A stretch of DNA of 59,018 nucleotides, taken from the NCBI GenBank assembly GCA_947259995.1, contig CAMYOK010000004.1:1-59018 (forward strand), read 5' to 3'. Below, piece after piece: positions 9,539-19,204 of this stretch (within the stretch, counting starts at the first letter, position 1; every line of letters starts with the position of its first letter). Below the pieces are notes generated by a model. The model was not told the origin of the DNA. It saw only the letters and a list, made by a program, of their open reading frames with translations, and ran no database searches. This DNA comes from an uncultured Pseudomonadales bacterium (GTDB lineage: Bacteria; Pseudomonadota; Gammaproteobacteria; Pseudomonadales; Pseudohongiellaceae). The position numbers were made by a program, and so were the translations under genes.

Positions 9539-10678
9539 TTAAGTGCCTTTTGACACGCGCTCGCGGGAGAGCACTGGGTTGGCATACATTTTCAGCCAAT
9601 AGGGGAGGATTTTAGGGTCTACTTCGGCCAGTCGCTCTTGAAACTTAGCTCTAGCCTGGGCATCAATATTGGCAATGGTCGTACTTTCTGAAACGCTACC
9701 ATCTTTAGACTGCAACGCCTCCAGGGCCAAATAATTGTTAGCTTGCAACAAATAATTATTGAGAATTTGTTGATCAATAGTGCTTGCAGCGGCATCAACA
9801 TCGTCACTCGTCACGGTGATTTCCTCACCAAAGGCAACGTGTACATGCCCTTTAAAGCCTATCATTCCCGTCACAATGCTGTTGATATCGCTCTGCTCAT
9901 CTTTGCTATAAGTCCCTAACTCGGCCTTTTGATACAGCTCATCAGCCTTTAAGACATCACATGGATCAAACTCATAGGAGATCGAGACAGGCACGACGTG
10001 TAACGAGGCCAAAGCTTTTTGAAAACCCTCTCCACGCTTAGCTAAAGAGAGCATTTTCAGCAGGGCAGTATCAGTGCAGTCTATGCCATCCTTTGCGCGC
10101 CCTTCACGTTGAGCAATCCATACATTATCTTGCGAATTGATCAGATGGTGGATGTACTCTGAAAGCACTTTGGAGGACTTCAAAAGATCTCGACCTTTAA
10201 GCGAGCGCTTTACGATGAAGCTTTTGTTCAAGCGCATTAGGTCTGTAACAAAAGGACGCTTGAGAAGATTATCGCCAATGGCGATATACACGGTATTGAA
10301 ACCCGCGTGATAGAGCATATAGTTCACGAACGCTGGGTCCATCGCAATATCGCGATGATTACTGACAAACAAATAATTCTTTTCTTTGGATAAGTTCTCA
10401 AGCCCAGAGTTCGTTAATTGCGACGTTGTTTTCTCGATCATCTGATCCATATACAAGGCAATAACACTTTGCATGGACTTCACATCATTCACGCCCTGTA
10501 GCTGCTTAGCCAGCTTTTTACGCGTCAAAAACCGCGCCGCTGCAGGGATCGCCCGGTAAAGTTTCGGGATTGCGAAACTTGCGATACTGCTAACAAATTC
10601 AGCATTGCTAAGCAGTCTGTCAATGACAGGTCGCACTTCGTCATCGTGATAGGGGCGAATATCCTGAAACTGATCCAT
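9539..10678 (-). CDS. 1-acylglycerol-3-phosphate acyltransferase-like protein (PlsC superfamily)
   Basis: The product is 379 aa. The acyltransferase core is visible as SNHRDIAMDPAF near residues 106-117 and REGRAKDG, which replaces the usual EGTRS-type motif. Histidine and aspartate are separated by five residues rather than the standard four, a feature I associate with a distinct subfamily of long PlsC-like proteins. The N-terminus (MDQFQDIRPYHDDEV) has no signal peptide. The likely role is acyl transfer in phospholipid synthesis or remodelling at the inner membrane, but the substrate cannot be read from sequence. Confidence 0.75.
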   Translation of the reverse strand: MDQFQDIRPYHDDEVRPVIDRLLSNAEFVSSIASFAIPKLYRAIPAAARFLTRKKLAKQLQGVNDVKSMQSVIALYMDQMIEKTTSQLTNSGLENLSKEKNYLFVSNHRDIAMDPAFVNYMLYHAGFNTVYIAIGDNLLKRPFVTDLMRLNKSFIVKRSLKGRDLLKSSKVLSEYIHHLINSQDNVWIAQREGRAKDGIDCTDTALLKMLSLAKRGEGFQKALASLHVVPVSISYEFDPCDVLKADELYQKAELGTYSKDEQSDINSIVTGMIGFKGHVHVAFGEEITVTSDDVDAAASTIDQQILNNYLLQANNYLALEALQSKDGSVSESTTIANIDAQARAKFQERLAEVDPKILPYWLKMYANPVLSRERVSKGT

Positions 10679-10799
10679 AAGGCGGCACGTGATTCGTTAA
10701 TTGATACACCGAGATGGCGGCGACTCCAATGCACTATTGCTTTGCTTGACTGTGCGGGGCGCGATTCTACTCACTTTGTCCACACACAGCAAATAGCCT

Positions 10800-12593
10800 T
10801 TAAATATCGATACTAGGGGCATTTTCATCTGGCGCAAACTGCAGTTCTGCCAAATTGGCATAGAGGGGGCTGCTGAGCAAGAGCTCCTTATGCGTGCCCT
10901 GCGCCACGACTTTCCCCGCCTCCATCACCACTATCGAGTCCACGTTTTTAACCGTCGCTAAGCGATGGGCGATAATGAGGGTTGTGCGCTGTTTCATCAG
11001 CTCATCCAATGCCATCTGCACCTTGCGCTCGCTCTCTGCGTCCAAGGCGCTAGTGGCCTCGTCTAGCAAGAGTATTGGCGCATCCTTAAGAATGGCTCGC
11101 GCGATCGCAATGCGCTGTTTCTGCCCCCCCGACAAACGGATGCCCGATTCCCCAAGGAAGCTGTCATAGCCCTCGGGTAACTCTTCGATGAAGTCGCTAG
11201 CAAAGGCTGCTTTCGCCGCGGCTAGCACCTCCTCATCACTCGCGTCAGGACGACCATAGCGGATATTGTCGCGCACATTGCCAGTAAACATCGCAGGTTG
11301 CTGCGAGACTATCGCGATCTTGCTGCGCAGGGTTTCTAAGTCAAGTTGCCGAATATCGACGCCATTGATACTTACAGCCCCCTCTTGCGGGTCATAGAAG
11401 CGCAGCAGGAGTTCAAAGAGAGTGGATTTACCCGCACCGGATGGCCCCACGAGTGCCACGCTAGTCCCTGCATTAATCGCAAGGGATAAATCATCTATGG
11501 CCGCAGTATTGGGACGCGAGGGATAGAAAAACCTCAACCCCGCTAGTTTGATTGCCCCATCAAACGGGGCCGATAAGGCCACAGGCTCCATCGGTGACAC
11601 GATATCGCTTTTCGCGTGCAGTAACTCCATCAAGCGCTCTGTCGCCCCCGCAGCGCGCTGCAGATCACCAATCACTTGGCTGATCGCGCCCACGGCAGAG
11701 GCCACAATCACAGCGTAGACAACGAAGGCCGATAACTCCCCTGCCGATAGACGCCCATTGATCACATCTTGCCCACCTGACCAGATCATCGCCGCAACGG
11801 CACCGAAGACCAAGGTAATCACCACTGTAGTGAGGATAGATCGTGACCAGATGCGCTTACAGGCCACCTTAAAGGCCGACTCAACATGGTTGGCAAAGGC
11901 TTGCTCGTTTGCACCTTGTTGGTTATAAGCCTGCACAGTCTTGATATGTTGAATACTCTCGCCCACATAGGCGCCAACATTGGCGATCTCATCTTGAGAG
12001 CTACGCGACAGATGTCGCACGCGTCGCCCGAAAATTATGATTGGCCCTACCACTAGGGGGATACAGATCATGACGATGCTAGTCAGCTTAGGGTTAGTGA
12101 TAAATAGAAATACCGTGCCGCCTAGCATCATCAAAATATTACGTAAGGCGATAGAGACGGACGAGCCAATCACCGTCTGCAACAAAGTCGTATCTGTAGT
12201 GATTCGCGATTGAATTTCACCACTTAGGTTCTCTTCAAAATAGCCAGGGTGCAGCGTCATCAGATGCGAGAAGACAGCGGTGCGAATATCAGCGGTGACT
12301 CTTTCTCCGAGCCATGAGACCCAATAAAAACGTGCAAAAGTGCCCAGCGCCTGCACAAAGGCAACGATCAAAAAGCCGACGATCGCCAGACCAAGAGACT
12401 GACTCGAGCCGGCCACAAACCCGACATCAACGATCACCCGCACAAACTGGACAAGGCCGAGGGTAACGGCGGCGGTGAAAACAAGCGCCACCATCGCCAA
12501 GGCGATCTGCTTTTTATAGGGCTTAAGAAAGACAAAGGCTTTGCTAAGACTGGAATAGGCGGAAACGTCTGGTTTCGTGACGGGTTCATTCAT
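10800..12593 (-). CDS. MsbA-like ABC exporter half-transporter
   Basis: The product is 597 aa with the standard fused order: a six-helix transmembrane domain (about residues 25-320), then a nucleotide-binding domain. Seen: Walker A GPSGAGKST, the Q-loop VSQQP, the signature LSGGQKQRIAIARAI, Walker B ILLLDEATSALD and the H-loop IIAHRL. It should dimerise and export a lipid, peptide or drug from the inner membrane. Neighbours do not reveal the substrate. Assignment to lipid A export (MsbA proper) is not supported because no lpxK gene is adjacent. Confidence 0.9.
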   Translation of the reverse strand: MNEPVTKPDVSAYSSLSKAFVFLKPYKKQIALAMVALVFTAAVTLGLVQFVRVIVDVGFVAGSSQSLGLAIVGFLIVAFVQALGTFARFYWVSWLGERVTADIRTAVFSHLMTLHPGYFEENLSGEIQSRITTDTTLLQTVIGSSVSIALRNILMMLGGTVFLFITNPKLTSIVMICIPLVVGPIIIFGRRVRHLSRSSQDEIANVGAYVGESIQHIKTVQAYNQQGANEQAFANHVESAFKVACKRIWSRSILTTVVITLVFGAVAAMIWSGGQDVINGRLSAGELSAFVVYAVIVASAVGAISQVIGDLQRAAGATERLMELLHAKSDIVSPMEPVALSAPFDGAIKLAGLRFFYPSRPNTAAIDDLSLAINAGTSVALVGPSGAGKSTLFELLLRFYDPQEGAVSINGVDIRQLDLETLRSKIAIVSQQPAMFTGNVRDNIRYGRPDASDEEVLAAAKAAFASDFIEELPEGYDSFLGESGIRLSGGQKQRIAIARAILKDAPILLLDEATSALDAESERKVQMALDELMKQRTTLIIAHRLATVKNVDSIVVMEAGKVVAQGTHKELLLSSPLYANLAELQFAPDENAPSIDI

Positions 12594-12678
12594 ATTGCTG
12601 ATCTCAATTGGAATTTGGCAGAAAGCAGAGATTGGGACTTTGCGAGCGAATCACAAGGTTTTGCCTCGGACGTTCGCG

Positions 12679-14130
12679 TTAAGTTGACGTCAATTCACGG
12701 CCGTACGCTTCAAGATCATCCAGTAGCGCGAGGACTTTTGCGTCTTGATGTTCGTCGCGCAGCTTAGCTATCTCGGCAAAATACTCGTTGGCAGAGGCAC
12801 CCGCGGCTCGCACCTCATCGGAGCGTTGCAATCGCTGATGGCAGAAAGCCTCCCATTCGCGTCGCTCCTCCTCGCGCAAGGTCGAGGCAAAATTGCGCGC
12901 GCGATAGCGAAATAACAGTGTGTCCAGACGTTTGTCCACAAAGGCCTGCGGCCAAACACTCAATTGCGCACCGGTAGCGCCACGAATCTGCGCCATTGCT
13001 TGTTTGTCTTGCCCCCCAAAGAAGCCACCGCTGTAGATCATATAGTCGGGGTCATCATCCCCAGGGCGGTCCTCGTGAGCTTTATCGAATGCCGATGCCA
13101 CCTTGGCAATGGCTTGCGGATGCTCCAGCAATAACTGCCAATGCTCTCGCGCCTTGCTCTCATCGATTTGGTATTGCTTGGCTAGCTCGTCTGTCAGCAG
13201 CGCCTTTGAGGCCACAATAGGACATCGATTCACATGCAGCACCTTCAAGGCAATGCGTTTAACGCCCTCGGCAAGCTCGTCTTGCCGGGTAAAGAGCCGC
13301 TGTTGAACCTGCTCGACCGAAAGCTCCATCCACTCGCGCGGATCCTCGCGCAAGTCATAGACAATCACACCATTCTTGTCGGTAGGGTGCTGGGTCAATG
13401 GAGCGACGAGGGCGAGACAACCATAGGCGGCAGGATACATCGATGAAACATGCAAAATTGGTTTTTTACTAACGATATCAATCTGTTCTTGCACTTTTTT
13501 CTTATTGCGTAGGCCATAAGCATAGGCATAAAGCTTGGGCTGCTTGTCTTTGATGAGCTTGGCCATGGCAATGGTCGCAGTGACGTCAGATAGTGCGTCG
13601 TGCGCCGCCTCATGAGCGATGCCGTTAGCAACGGTGAGCTCTTCCAAACGAAACGAGGGGCTGCCGTCTTCTTTTTTCGGCCAGACGATCCCCTCTGGAC
13701 GTAGCGCGTAGCATAACCGCACCATATCGATGATGTCCCAGCGTGAATTGCCGTTCTTCCACTCGCGTTCATAGGGATCATAAAAGTTGCGATATAAAAG
13801 CTGCCTAGTCACCTCATCGTCAAAGCGCAGGCTGTTGTAACCCGCCACACAACTTTGCGGTAGTGCAAATTCTTGGTGGATGCGCGCGATGAATTCGGCC
13901 TCTGGCAAGCCCTCTTGTAATGCTTTGTAGGGACTAATACCCGTCACCATGCAGGCGGCAGGATGAGGCAGCATATCGGGGCTAGGCTGGCAGTACATCA
14001 CCAAGGGTTCGCCAATAATATTGAGCTCCTCATCTGTGCGTAGCCCCGCAAACTGAGAGGCGCGGTCCCGCCGTGGGTCTACGCCAAATGTTTCATAGTC
14101 GTGCCAGTAAATTGTATTGCTCAAAACCAC
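12679..14130 (-). CDS. sbcB: Exodeoxyribonuclease I
   Basis: The product is 483 aa (E. coli ExoI has 475). It degrades single-stranded DNA 3'-5' in recombination and mismatch repair. Seen: the DEDD exonuclease start HDYETFGVDPRRDRASQFAG, AGYNSLRFDDEVTRQLLYRNFYDPYEREW, AHDALSDVTATIAMAKL, and the C-terminal helical part ending near AYGRELTST. It is divergent from pyrB with 143 bp between them. Confidence 0.95.
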   Translation of the reverse strand: MVLSNTIYWHDYETFGVDPRRDRASQFAGLRTDEELNIIGEPLVMYCQPSPDMLPHPAACMVTGISPYKALQEGLPEAEFIARIHQEFALPQSCVAGYNSLRFDDEVTRQLLYRNFYDPYEREWKNGNSRWDIIDMVRLCYALRPEGIVWPKKEDGSPSFRLEELTVANGIAHEAAHDALSDVTATIAMAKLIKDKQPKLYAYAYGLRNKKKVQEQIDIVSKKPILHVSSMYPAAYGCLALVAPLTQHPTDKNGVIVYDLREDPREWMELSVEQVQQRLFTRQDELAEGVKRIALKVLHVNRCPIVASKALLTDELAKQYQIDESKAREHWQLLLEHPQAIAKVASAFDKAHEDRPGDDDPDYMIYSGGFFGGQDKQAMAQIRGATGAQLSVWPQAFVDKRLDTLLFRYRARNFASTLREEERREWEAFCHQRLQRSDEVRAAGASANEYFAEIAKLRDEHQDAKVLALLDDLEAYGRELTST

Positions 14131-14273
14131 CTCAAAAGTCTAAATAGTAAAATGACGCCATTTCAGGGCAAATCTTATAGCATATTTGCAGCCCAAGATT
14201 CCTAAGCAGCGCCCATTAGTTTAGTATTTGCCCCCGAAGACCATTCATAAAATTGTGACAGTAGATACTCATC

Positions 14274-15287
14274 ATGCATTTCCCCGGCGCCCATATCCTT
14301 AGTGTTAATCAATTTGAGCTCGCAGATGTCGAACGCATCTTCGACGTGGCAGACAGCATGGTGCCTTTTGCGCACCGCGAACGCATGACTAAGGTGCTCG
14401 ACGGTGCGATTCTGGGCAATATGTTTTTTGAGCCTAGCACAAGAACGCGATTAAGCTTCGGCTGTGCCTTTAATCTGCTAGGGGGCGAGGTGCGCGAGAC
14501 GACGGATGTTAAGACCTCGTCAATCTCTAAGGGCGAGTCTTTATACGACACTGCGCGTGTCATCAGTGGCTATAACGACATCATCGTCATGCGTCATCCG
14601 CAAGGCGGCTCAGTTGCCGAGTTTGCCAAAGCCAGCCGCGTCCCAGTGATCAATGCCGGCGATGGCCCTAACGAACACCCTAGTCAGGCTTTGCTTGACC
14701 TGTACACCATTCGTAAAGAACTCGGTAGCGCTGGCAAGAGTATCTCCGGCATGCATATCGCCATGGTAGGCGATCTCAAACATGGTCGCACCGTACACTC
14801 TTTGTCTCGCCTTATTCAGCTATATGACAACATCCACTTTACGATGATCTCGCCAAAAGAACTATGTATGCCCGAAGAGATCGTTGAGGAGTTACGTCGC
14901 AACGGCCACACCGTGATCGAAACAGAAGACATGGAACAAGGCCTTGTGGGCAATGACACTCTCTATCTCACGCGTATTCAAGAAGAGCGTTTCAACAGCA
15001 AAATGGAAGCAGACATCTACCGTGGTCGCTTCCGCTTGAACGAAGCCATCTATACGCGTTACTGCCAACCCAAGACAGTTATCATGCATCCACTGCCAAG
15101 AGATTCGCGCGCCGATGCCAATGAATTAGACAATGACTTGAATCAGCACCCAAACCTCGCCATATTTAGACAAACAGACAACGGCGTGTTGGTGCGCATG
15201 GCATTATTTGCGTTATCACTCGATGTTTGTGAGCAGGTGCATAAAAGTGCACGCGAAGTGAACTGGTATACCGAACGGCGCTTCTAA
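14274..15287 (+). CDS. pyrB: Aspartate carbamoyltransferase catalytic chain
   Basis: The product is 337 aa. It condenses carbamoyl phosphate with aspartate, the committed step of pyrimidine synthesis. Binding motifs are complete: FEPSTRTRLSF near residue 53, the KGESLYDT loop, NEHPSQALLDLYTI, MVGDLKHGRTVHSL and HPLPRDSRADANEL. It is somewhat longer than E. coli PyrB (311), with extra C-terminal residues. No regulatory-chain gene (pyrI) and no dihydroorotase-like pyrC' lies next to it. Confidence 0.95.
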   Translation: MHFPGAHILSVNQFELADVERIFDVADSMVPFAHRERMTKVLDGAILGNMFFEPSTRTRLSFGCAFNLLGGEVRETTDVKTSSISKGESLYDTARVISGYNDIIVMRHPQGGSVAEFAKASRVPVINAGDGPNEHPSQALLDLYTIRKELGSAGKSISGMHIAMVGDLKHGRTVHSLSRLIQLYDNIHFTMISPKELCMPEEIVEELRRNGHTVIETEDMEQGLVGNDTLYLTRIQEERFNSKMEADIYRGRFRLNEAIYTRYCQPKTVIMHPLPRDSRADANELDNDLNQHPNLAIFRQTDNGVLVRMALFALSLDVCEQVHKSAREVNWYTERRF

Positions 15288-15316
15288 GAATAGCCTCAAA
15301 CCACAAGGGTATAATT

Positions 15317-16462
15317 ATGGGTTTTAAAGATTTGCTGCGCATCATGATCCAGAAAGATGGTTCTGACCTATTTCTGACGACAGGTGCACCACCCAGCATG
15401 AAAGCTTTTGGCAAGTTGACTCCTATGTCAACGCAATCGCTACCCCCTGGTGCGGTAAAGCAGATCGCTTATCAGATCATGTCTGCCGAGCAAATCAAAG
15501 AGTTCGAAATCAGCCCAGAAATGAACCTGGCAATCTCCGACCCAGATATCGGTCGCTTCCGCGTTAACATCTTCAAACAACGTGGGCAGATTGCGATCGT
15601 TGCGCGGAATATTAAAACCGAAATTCCCAGCTGGAAAGATTTGGGGTTACCCGAAGTTTTAACCAGCCTTATCATGCAAAAACGTGGCTTAGTGTTATTT
15701 GTTGGTGGCACAGGTTCGGGTAAATCTACCTCACTCGCCGCTCTAATCGATCACCGCAATACCAACAGTGATGGTCACATCATTACTATCGAAGACCCGG
15801 TCGAGTTTGTACATCAGCACAAGAAATCTATCATTAACCAACGCGAAGTTGGCGTCGACACGAAGAGCTACGAAGATGCTTTGCAAAACACACTGCGACA
15901 GGCGCCCGACGTCATTCTCATCGGTGAGATCCGCAGCCAAGAAACGATGGAGCATGCATTAGCCTTTGCCGAAACTGGTCACCTATGCCTCTCAACTTTG
16001 CATGCCAACAATGCCAACCAAGCACTTGACCGCATTATCAACTTCTTCCCGGAAGAACGACACAAGCAATTATTCATGGATTTGTCACTCAACCTGCAGG
16101 GTTTCGTTTCACAGCGATTGATTCCCACGGTCGATGGCAAGCGCGCCGCTGCCATTGAGATCTTGTTAGGGACGCCACGCGTTTGTGACCTTATTAAACA
16201 AGGCAAGGTCGATGAAATCAAAGAGGTCATGACTAAATCTGAAAACCAAGGAATGAAGACTTTTGACTCGGCCCTGTTCGATCTCTACAAGGCTGGCAAG
16301 ATCAGCCTAGAAGAAGCTTTGAAAAATGCCGACTCCAAAAACAATCTTCGTCTGCGAGTTCAATTGTCCGAAGGCAAACAAGGCAACGAAGAAGACGACG
16401 AAGATTCAGGGCTTAGCGGATTATCACTGCAACCCAAAGACGATAACGCTCGAGGGCATTAG
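15317..16462 (+). CDS. pilU: Type IV pilus retraction ATPase, PilU type
   Basis: The product is 381 aa. The N-terminus MGFKDLLRIMIQKDGSDLF followed by APPSMKAFGKLTPM is PilU-like rather than PilT-like, and a C-terminal extension of about 35 acidic residues also fits PilU. Motifs: Walker A GGTGSGKST near residue 133, Walker B DVILIGEIR and the His box STLHANNANQALDRI. It hydrolyses ATP to assist PilT in pilus retraction at the cytoplasmic base of the pilus. pilT, its usual upstream neighbour, is not here. mtfA begins 11 bp downstream. Confidence 0.93.
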   Translation: MGFKDLLRIMIQKDGSDLFLTTGAPPSMKAFGKLTPMSTQSLPPGAVKQIAYQIMSAEQIKEFEISPEMNLAISDPDIGRFRVNIFKQRGQIAIVARNIKTEIPSWKDLGLPEVLTSLIMQKRGLVLFVGGTGSGKSTSLAALIDHRNTNSDGHIITIEDPVEFVHQHKKSIINQREVGVDTKSYEDALQNTLRQAPDVILIGEIRSQETMEHALAFAETGHLCLSTLHANNANQALDRIINFFPEERHKQLFMDLSLNLQGFVSQRLIPTVDGKRAAAIEILLGTPRVCDLIKQGKVDEIKEVMTKSENQGMKTFDSALFDLYKAGKISLEEALKNADSKNNLRLRVQLSEGKQGNEEDDEDSGLSGLSLQPKDDNARGH

Positions 16463-16473
16463 CACAAGCTCTA

Positions 16474-17319
16474 ATGGACCTTAAAAGCATATTGATTCTG
16501 CTCTTTCTATGGCTAATCGTAGTGGCTGCCGTGCTGCTAGTATTCGTCTATCCACGCTATCGCAGAAAGAAAGTTGACACGACACCCTTCCCTGCGCCAT
16601 GGCTCCAAACCTTGCGACGCAGTTTGCCAATCTATAAGACCATGTGGCCGGACCAACAACGCGAACTGCGCCAACTCATCAAGCGTTTCGTCGACAGCAA
16701 AGAATTCGTCGGCTGTGCCGGCCAAGAGATTAACGATGAGATCCGAGTGACGATTGCCGCTCATGCGTGTCTATTGCTATTGAACCGACCAAGCCATGAA
16801 TACCAAGATTTACGCTCAGTGCTGGTGTACCCCTCAACCTTTAAAGTGCAGCATGACCAACACGATGAGATTGGGCTCGTTACTGCTGGGGAACATTTTC
16901 TAATCGGTGAATCCTGGAGCAATGGCAAGGTCATCCTTGCATGGGACAGCGTCCAGCAAAGCGTGCAGAATTTTGCCGATGGACACAACGTCGTATTGCA
17001 CGAGTTTGCTCATCAACTCGATCACGAAACCGGCAATACCAATGGTGCCCCTTTGCTGTATAACAAAGGCGCCTATGGCGATTGGTCACGAATATTTTCA
17101 GAAGAGTTCCGCCACTTGCAACATGCCAGTGCCGCGCATCAGCAAACACTTATCGATGCCTATGGCGCTAGTAATCCGGCAGAGTTCTTTGCCGTTGTCA
17201 CTGAGACGTTCTATGAACGTCCTCATGAACTTGCCACCCGCCACGGCGAGCTTTTTGAAGAATTGCAAGCCTATTACCGTGTAGACCCTCGCGAATGGCA
17301 ACGCGCCCCGAAACCATAA
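16474..17319 (+). CDS. mtfA: MtfA-family zinc metallopeptidase
   Basis: The product is 281 aa. An N-terminal transmembrane helix (about residues 5-27) is followed by the peptidase domain, with the zinc motif HEFAHQLDHETG near residue 177 and the third ligand region NPAEFFAVVTETFYERP. E. coli MtfA is a cytoplasmic Mlc-binding aminopeptidase. The added membrane anchor is common in the PilU-adjacent gammaproteobacterial form. It is closely spaced with pilU upstream and rsuA downstream (11 bp each). Confidence 0.88.
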   Translation: MDLKSILILLFLWLIVVAAVLLVFVYPRYRRKKVDTTPFPAPWLQTLRRSLPIYKTMWPDQQRELRQLIKRFVDSKEFVGCAGQEINDEIRVTIAAHACLLLLNRPSHEYQDLRSVLVYPSTFKVQHDQHDEIGLVTAGEHFLIGESWSNGKVILAWDSVQQSVQNFADGHNVVLHEFAHQLDHETGNTNGAPLLYNKGAYGDWSRIFSEEFRHLQHASAAHQQTLIDAYGASNPAEFFAVVTETFYERPHELATRHGELFEELQAYYRVDPREWQRAPKP

Positions 17320-17330
17320 GGAGCCGCACC

Positions 17331-18026
17331 ATGCGACTAGATAAATTTGTCAGCCACGCCACCACTATGCCGCGCGATCAGAGCAAACGCGTCGTGCGCA
17401 ATAAACGCGTTACGGTCAACGGCACTATGGTCCGTAGTGCCTCAGCGCAAGTGGCTGAAACCGATCAGGTGTGCCTAGATGGCAAAGCCCTACAACTACC
17501 AAAGCCCCGCTATTTTATGCTGCATAAACCTGTCGATTATGTCTGCGCCACTCAAGACAGTGAGCACCCTATCGTCTTAGACCTGTTAGAGGATATTGAT
17601 GTAAACGGCTTGAGCATTGCCGGCCGTTTGGACATCGACACGACAGGGTTGGTTTTAATCAGTGACGATGGCCAATGGCTACATCGCGTCACCTCGCCTA
17701 GGCATTTATTTGCAAAGGTGTATATTGCCACATTGCAAGAAGCCGCCGATGAGCACACTATTGCACAATTTGAGCAAGGCATAATGTTGCGTGGGGAAGA
17801 CAAAGAAACCGCCCCCGCCCAATGCGAACCCTTGCCCGATAAGCAAGCGCAAGTGACTTTAAACGAAGGCCGTTACCACCAAGTTAAACGCATGTTTGCC
17901 GCCTGTGGTAACCATGTTGTAGCACTGCACAGGCATAAAATTGGCGCCGTCACCCTAGATGAGAATCTAGCCCCTGGCGCTTACCGTTCTTTGACCCAAG
18001 AGGAGATTGAGAGTTTCCAACTATGA
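17331..18026 (+). CDS. rsuA: 16S rRNA pseudouridine-516 synthase
   Basis: The product is 231 aa, matching E. coli RsuA. The S4 RNA-binding domain (MRLDKFVSHATTM, VRNKRVTVNG) occupies residues 1-60, and the catalytic domain carries GRLDIDTTGLVLISDDG with the active-site aspartate and EGRYHQVKRMFAACGNHV. I chose the ATG at 17331 because AGGAG precedes it and the protein then begins at the S4 domain. An in-frame ATG at 17295 would overlap mtfA. The gene overlaps rsmC by 4 bp (ATGA). Confidence 0.94.
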   Translation: MRLDKFVSHATTMPRDQSKRVVRNKRVTVNGTMVRSASAQVAETDQVCLDGKALQLPKPRYFMLHKPVDYVCATQDSEHPIVLDLLEDIDVNGLSIAGRLDIDTTGLVLISDDGQWLHRVTSPRHLFAKVYIATLQEAADEHTIAQFEQGIMLRGEDKETAPAQCEPLPDKQAQVTLNEGRYHQVKRMFAACGNHVVALHRHKIGAVTLDENLAPGAYRSLTQEEIESFQL

Positions 18027-19075
18027 GTATCCATATCGAACACCTGCTTGTCGATTTACTCAATAACCACGCGCAGCACGGCCCCATTCTTTGGATCGCC
18101 GATGAAAGCCTTAGCAACGAAGAATTACTCGCGGCGCGCCCCAACGAACACTTGCATGTATTAAGCAATCGTTACGACCTTTGTGAAAAACTGCGTGACC
18201 ACGGTCATCAAGTCACTCTTTGTGACTTTGATCTTGCCCGCGCCTGCCCAAGCGATGTCGCACATATTGTCTATCGTGTTTCCAAAGAGCGTCCCTTAGT
18301 GCATCACTGCATCAACGAGAGCCTTAAACACCTTAAAGAAGGTGGCTGCTTGCACCTGATTGGCAACAAGGACGATGGCATCCGCACCCACGGCCGCAAC
18401 GCCGAAAAAGTTTTCGCCACCCCAGAACAGGCCAAGAAACATGGCGATGCCTATCATATCCAGCTGCATAAAAAGACTAGTGAAGAAGCGCACTCTCGCA
18501 AGTGGCTCGATTGCAAAGACTATGCAAAGCTTCGCACCTGCACCGTTGGTGACTTTCATTTCATGAGCAAGCCTGGGGTGTTTGGCTGGAACAAAGTCGA
18601 TCGTGGCAGCGAACTACTGAATGAATACATTCACAAACACCTTCCTAAACGCAAAGACCTTGGCAGTGTCTTAGACATGGGCTGCGGATACGGCTATTTA
18701 TTGCTGGCAAGCGCCGACCTGCCTTTTAGCAAGCGTTTTGCCACTGATAACAATGCCGCCGCAATAGACGCTGCCACTGCGAGCTTTAACAAACAGGGCA
18801 TGGATGTCACTGTCAGCCTAGATGACTGTGGGCAACAGCTGGGCACACAAGTCGATTGGATACTCTGCAACCCTCCTTTTCATCAAGGATTTCAAACCAA
18901 TAGCTCGTTGTCAGCGAAGTTCATTGCGCAAATGCGCCGACTTCTAAAACCCAAAGGCAAGGCCTATGTCGTGGTCAATCAATTCATCCCTCTGGAACGA
19001 CTTGCCCAAGACTGCTTTGCTAATTGCGAGCTGGTCACCCAGGAGCATGGCTTTAAACTTATCCAATTGAGCTAA
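18023..19075 (+). CDS. rsmC: 16S rRNA (guanine-1207-N2)-methyltransferase
   Basis: The product is 350 aa, the usual RsmC length (E. coli 343). It has a degenerate N-terminal methyltransferase-like domain and a catalytic C-terminal domain with the SAM motif VLDMGCGYGYLLLA near residue 219 and the N2-guanine motif ILCNPPFHQG near residue 290. It methylates G1207 of 16S rRNA. The 4-bp overlap with rsuA indicates translational coupling of two small-subunit rRNA modification enzymes. Confidence 0.94.
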   Translation: MSIHIEHLLVDLLNNHAQHGPILWIADESLSNEELLAARPNEHLHVLSNRYDLCEKLRDHGHQVTLCDFDLARACPSDVAHIVYRVSKERPLVHHCINESLKHLKEGGCLHLIGNKDDGIRTHGRNAEKVFATPEQAKKHGDAYHIQLHKKTSEEAHSRKWLDCKDYAKLRTCTVGDFHFMSKPGVFGWNKVDRGSELLNEYIHKHLPKRKDLGSVLDMGCGYGYLLLASADLPFSKRFATDNNAAAIDAATASFNKQGMDVTVSLDDCGQQLGTQVDWILCNPPFHQGFQTNSSLSAKFIAQMRRLLKPKGKAYVVVNQFIPLERLAQDCFANCELVTQEHGFKLIQLS

Positions 19076-19204
19076 GGGCACTGGACTCAAGGCGGGCGCC
19101 GGACTATTCTGGCGCTTCGCTTAGGCACCCCGTTAAGTGACTCGACGCATTGCTAGGTATAACAAAAACGATAACCCTGAAAGCAGGGAAATGAGGATAC
19201 CACC

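Noticed and set aside
10800..12593. Calling the ABC exporter MsbA (lipid A flippase)
   Set aside because: Half-exporters with identical motifs export many substrates and no lipid A genes are adjacent.
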